Position numbers and translations under genes: made by a program
Notes under the pieces: model-generated
What the model was told of the DNA's origin: nothing
The model's database searches: none
What the model saw: only the letters and a program-made list of their open reading frames with translations
Shown: positions 61,339 through 64,000 of the stretch, in pieces
How positions within the stretch are numbered: the stretch's first letter is position 1
Layout: each line of letters starts with the position of its first letter
Source of the DNA: an uncultured Eubacteriales bacterium
GTDB taxonomy: Bacteria > Bacillota > Clostridia > Oscillospirales > CAG-382
Length of the DNA stretch: 64,000 nt
Direction: 5' to 3'
Assembly: GCA_934446675.1 (NCBI GenBank)
Contig: CAKSEL010000002.1
Coordinates: 124,001 to 188,000, forward strand

Positions 61339-62259
61339 TCACGCGGGATTGGAGAAGATGATAGGTCTTGCGTCTCCGAAGCCAAACGCAAAGTCAACGT
61401 AGCCTATGTAATCGGTTATAAGCGGATTATCCTGCGGAGATACGAGAACGGTAGGCTTTGTGATATAGACAAGCTTTAATACCTCGGACAGCATAAGCGA
61501 GTCCGCAACCGCCCACTGCTTTCCGGTAAAGCCGGCATTTCCGCCGCCCACAACAAGATACTTCATGCCGTATACGGGGTTTGCCGCGTTTTCGGGTGCG
61601 TTTTCATCGGGATTGTTTTCGGGGCACAGTCTGGAATTGGGCCCGCAGATCTCCTTTGCCTTAGATTCAAGTTCGGGGCTTACAAGCAAAAGATCAAAGC
61701 TGCACGCGAAAGGAAGTCCGTCGGGCGTCACAAATCTCGCAGCCTTTGCCTGAGCCTCGGTTATTGCGGCAACGGAAAGGTTGGACTTTATGAGGTTTGA
61801 GAAAGTGCCTGCGTCCTTGTCGCAGCTTACGGGGTGCTTATCGCTTGCCCATGCAACTCCGTCCGCACCCTTTGTTTCAAAGCAGTTTCCGAAAAGCTTA
61901 TAAAACTCGTTGAGCACCGTCATATATGCGCTGTCCGCAAGACGCGAACCTATCTTCTTCGCCTCTCCGGAATAGTCGAGCTTTGCTTTCTTGTAGGAAC
62001 ATGTGACCTTTATCGCGTGCTCCTTGGGAGTGACGGTCGTGATGAAGGTACGCTTCTGATCGGCACTCATAACGTTTGTTCCGTCGTATACGGGCATTTC
62101 GCCGTAGCCGCCGACGCCTTCGATTCTGTAATCAACATCGTCCTGACAGATTACGTCGCAGACGCGGTTTATGACGTTAAGGCGCTTTGCGTATCTGAGG
62201 TCAAATCTCTTTTTTACAAGCGGATAGAGGTCGTTGTGCCAGGTATATATATCGTTCAT
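61339..62259 (-). CDS. Putative HK97-fold major capsid protein
   Basis: A 306-residue protein with the order expected of Mu gpT-like or N4-type HK97-fold coat proteins: an N-terminal arm (MNDIYTWHNDLYPLVKKRFDLRYAKRLNVINRVCD), a long central helix (SRLADSAYMTVLNEFYKLFGN), and an A-domain segment with TPDGLPFACSFDLLLVSPELESKAKEI and NPVYGMKYLVVGG, then GKQWAVADS. It is flanked by a decoration-like and a scaffold-like gene, the usual arrangement. The assignment is by pattern and synteny. AAAAGGAG precedes the ATG. Confidence 0.75.
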   Translation of the reverse strand: MNDIYTWHNDLYPLVKKRFDLRYAKRLNVINRVCDVICQDDVDYRIEGVGGYGEMPVYDGTNVMSADQKRTFITTVTPKEHAIKVTCSYKKAKLDYSGEAKKIGSRLADSAYMTVLNEFYKLFGNCFETKGADGVAWASDKHPVSCDKDAGTFSNLIKSNLSVAAITEAQAKAARFVTPDGLPFACSFDLLLVSPELESKAKEICGPNSRLCPENNPDENAPENAANPVYGMKYLVVGGGNAGFTGKQWAVADSLMLSEVLKLVYITKPTVLVSPQDNPLITDYIGYVDFAFGFGDARPIIFSNPA

Positions 62260-62291
62260 ATAAAAAATCTCCTTTTAATCGGTACAAGGTT

Positions 62292-62939
62292 TTACGCAAA
62301 AAGCGCGTTTTTGAGCATAAAATATACTTCGGACTTGCGGGTGTCAATGCCGACGGTCTTGAGTTTTACGTCTGTTGCGGAATTTACCGGTGCAAATCCC
62401 GTTCCCTTTTCGTCAAGGCACATTTCGGAGCCTGTCTTTGGGTAGTATTCGTATACATCGCCCTCGCAGGCGGCAGCGCCCGACGAAACCGTAAGAGTTA
62501 CCGCACCGGAAGTTACCGCGCACGCGCTGACAGTTCTCTCCGAGCCTATCTCTTCGGTATTTGTGCTTGCCGGCGACTTATATTTAAGAACAAGCTTTCC
62601 CGAATTTACGGATGTTCCGAAATATGAGTCCGTACACTTGAAAGACGTCTCGGTACAGCCCGAATCCGCAGTCAGCACCTTTGCCTTTGCAGCGTAGACA
62701 GCGCCCTGAGTTATATTTACTCTTATCTTATTTCCGTTTGCACGGGCATTGAGAGTATCGGCTTTGCCGGAATGGGTTTCAGCCGCAACTCCGAGAAGTA
62801 TGCCGTCCTTTTTCGCACCGGTAATCTTTTCTCCTGTAAGGCAGACTGCCTCGCCCTCGTTTATCTCCTTGTCGTTCTGAACATCAAAGTCCTTTATCGC
62901 CGGCTGATCTGCGCCGGACGCGCAAAAAACAAATTTCAT
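62292..62939 (-). CDS. Putative capsid decoration (cement) protein
   Basis: A 215-residue beta-rich protein. The N-terminal 80 residues resemble DUF2190-type head decoration proteins (INEGEAVCLTGEKITGAKKDGILLGVAAETHSG...NKIRVNITQGAVYAAKA); the remainder is a second beta domain (about 95-190). It lies between scaffold-like and capsid genes with short gaps. Function inferred from fold pattern and order. AAAGGAG is 7 nt upstream of the ATG. Confidence 0.65.
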   Translation of the reverse strand: MKFVFCASGADQPAIKDFDVQNDKEINEGEAVCLTGEKITGAKKDGILLGVAAETHSGKADTLNARANGNKIRVNITQGAVYAAKAKVLTADSGCTETSFKCTDSYFGTSVNSGKLVLKYKSPASTNTEEIGSERTVSACAVTSGAVTLTVSSGAAACEGDVYEYYPKTGSEMCLDEKGTGFAPVNSATDVKLKTVGIDTRKSEVYFMLKNALFA

Positions 62940-62951
62940 AAAATTTCTCCT

Positions 62952-63887
62952 TTACCTTATGTTGTTAAAGCTGTTTTTAGACGGTATCGAATCCAAAAGC
63001 TCGCCGTATTCACGGTAGGACATTCCCGCATTTTTGGCAATATCCATCTGCCGCCTTGTAAGGCGTTCGGAATAATCATGAGCGTATGCCTTTCCGTCCG
63101 AGGAAAAAGCGGTGGACGCAGCGCCGGAATAATCGCTTCTGTCATTCTGCACGCTTTCTCTGCCCGACACAAGCGACATAAAGCCGAGATAGCCGAGGTA
63201 ACGCTCGCAGAGTGATCCGCTCCTTCCTTTGGAAAACTCAAAAAACGCTTTATCGGTAAATATCTTCCCGACATCGGCGTTCGGGCAGCGCTCTTTCAGT
63301 TCAAACAGGTCGCTTATGCTTACCGAAGTCCCGCCTGCGTTCTGTCCGGCAGAGGCAGCCGCGGCGTCTTGCTCTTTTTCGGCACAAATCTCATTTTCCC
63401 TGTTTTCCGCACCGTGTGCGTATATTGTATTTTCGGCGTTCTCACCTGCGTTCTGAGGCCGTACGTTCAAAACGGTGCCGCCACCTTCCGCAGAAAACAC
63501 GTTTTTATCCGTATTCTCCGCCTGTTCGTCCGACGTATCGTTTTGCCGTTCACCCTCCTTTTGCGTAAGTGAGCCGAGCCGCCTGCAAAGCTCGTCTGCC
63601 ATGTCCGAATACGAACCGGAATCGAGAATTCCGTTGCTCTTTAACTGTTTCAGTACAGTTTTGAGCGAATTTAGCGAACGCGCGTTTTTGCGTTCTCTTT
63701 TCATTCGTTCGCAAAGCAGATTTTCAAGCTGTGCCTGCGTAAAAAGCTTTTGGTCTTTCTCTTTATTGTCAATGCCGTTATTTCCGGCAGCGTCCGCGTG
63801 TGATTTATCTTCGGATACAGTCTCATTATCCGCATTTTTGTTTTCGGTCTGCGTTTCTGTCATATCCATAGCTGTATTTTCCGTCAT
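62952..63887 (-). CDS. Putative phage scaffolding protein
   Basis: A 311-residue, very hydrophilic protein. The acidic N-terminus (about 1-45, Asp/Glu/Asn/Thr rich) is followed by a helical QLENLLCERMKRERKNARSLNSLKTVLKQLKSNG segment typical of scaffold proteins. A low-complexity middle (about 115-195) and a helical C-terminus with YSERLTRRQMDIAKNAGMSYREYGELLDSIP follow. Scaffolds are acidic and coiled-coil rich and lie just upstream of decoration and coat genes, as here. It overlaps the upstream gene by 4 nt (ATGA). GGAGG lies 7 nt upstream. Confidence 0.7.
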   Translation of the reverse strand: MTENTAMDMTETQTENKNADNETVSEDKSHADAAGNNGIDNKEKDQKLFTQAQLENLLCERMKRERKNARSLNSLKTVLKQLKSNGILDSGSYSDMADELCRRLGSLTQKEGERQNDTSDEQAENTDKNVFSAEGGGTVLNVRPQNAGENAENTIYAHGAENRENEICAEKEQDAAAASAGQNAGGTSVSISDLFELKERCPNADVGKIFTDKAFFEFSKGRSGSLCERYLGYLGFMSLVSGRESVQNDRSDYSGAASTAFSSDGKAYAHDYSERLTRRQMDIAKNAGMSYREYGELLDSIPSKNSFNNIR

Positions 63888-64000
63888 ATATCTTCCTCCG
63901 TCAGAAACTGTGCGTTATCTTCAAATCTTTCGTCGAGAAATTCGCATATCTGCGCCCTTTCGGGAATATTTATCGCGTTTACGTATGCCTTTGCAAGTAT
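63884..64000 (-). CDS. Partial gene at right edge, upstream phage-like protein
   Basis: The C-terminal 38 codons of an ORF that continues beyond the window. It ends in CEFLDERFEDNAQFLTEEDI with TGA at 63884-63886, overlapping the scaffold-like ATG. In phage gene order this place would suit a portal or minor head protein, but nothing in the fragment proves it. Confidence 0.7.
   Translation of the reverse strand: MLAKAYVNAINIPERAQICEFLDERFEDNAQFLTEEDI

Overview
The window looks like chromosome of an anaerobic, spore-forming member of the Clostridia (Bacillota). The evidence is two T-box leaders, a SpoVM-like micro-ORF beside a SPOCS/LysM spore protein, TrmK, Nif3 and RqcH housekeeping genes, SLH-type S-layer proteins, dockerin and cohesin modules, and strong GGAGG ribosome binding sites. 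Genus cannot be fixed from this sequence. No rRNA, tRNA, CRISPR array, transposase or integrase was recognised.

Layout. 1-0.45 kb is a composite non-coding repeat. 0.45-4.5 kb (minus) is a housekeeping operon: DUF1858, trmK, nif3, ybaK-like, rqcH. It is divergent from azlCD (4.6-5.7 kb). 5.8-7.8 kb is a small sporulation locus: a sigma-E-like promoter, a 48-aa membrane peptide, a 25-aa SpoVM homologue and a SPOCS-LysM protein. 7.8-9.2 kb is a secreted LRR/dockerin protein. 9.4-13.2 kb is pheS-pheT under a T-box with a Phe (TTC) specifier. 13.3-17.0 kb holds a small unknown gene with a structured promoter, ligA and a membrane-anchored acidic protein. 17.2-22.5 kb is a T-box-controlled aspS::gatC fusion followed by gatA and gatB. 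The specifier aligns with AAC (Asn), which fits transamidation-based Asn-tRNA synthesis.

22.6-23.6 kb is a second copy of the composite repeat. 23.6-28.6 kb (minus) carries a stalk-domain protein, a heterodimeric ABC exporter and a SLOG protein. 28.7-32.8 kb encodes a 1107-aa repetitive surface protein and a cohesin-plus-dockerin protein. A MATE exporter follows. 34.5-39.2 kb is a sugar locus: two TIM-barrel isomerases, a Gfo/Idh dehydrogenase and two divergent AraC regulators with repeated operator-like sites. After a flippase, 40.9-47.9 kb holds two paralogous S-layer proteins with matching promoters. 48.1-48.9 kb is the third composite repeat.

The last part contains YgjV, the infC-rpmI-rplT operon (infC apparently starts with ATA), a polar amino acid ABC transporter with a 98-bp inverted-repeat element inside the operon, sugar genes with divergent promoters, and from 57.7 kb to the right edge a virion head/neck gene module on the minus strand. 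That module is arranged like the scaffold-coat-gp4-gp10-needle part of a P22-type phage and runs off the window.

The observations most worth following up are the mosaic repeat family that sits each time at the 3' end of a minus-strand gene, the Asn T-box plus AspRS-GatC fusion, the SpoVM micro-locus, the twin S-layer promoters and the isolated capsid module.
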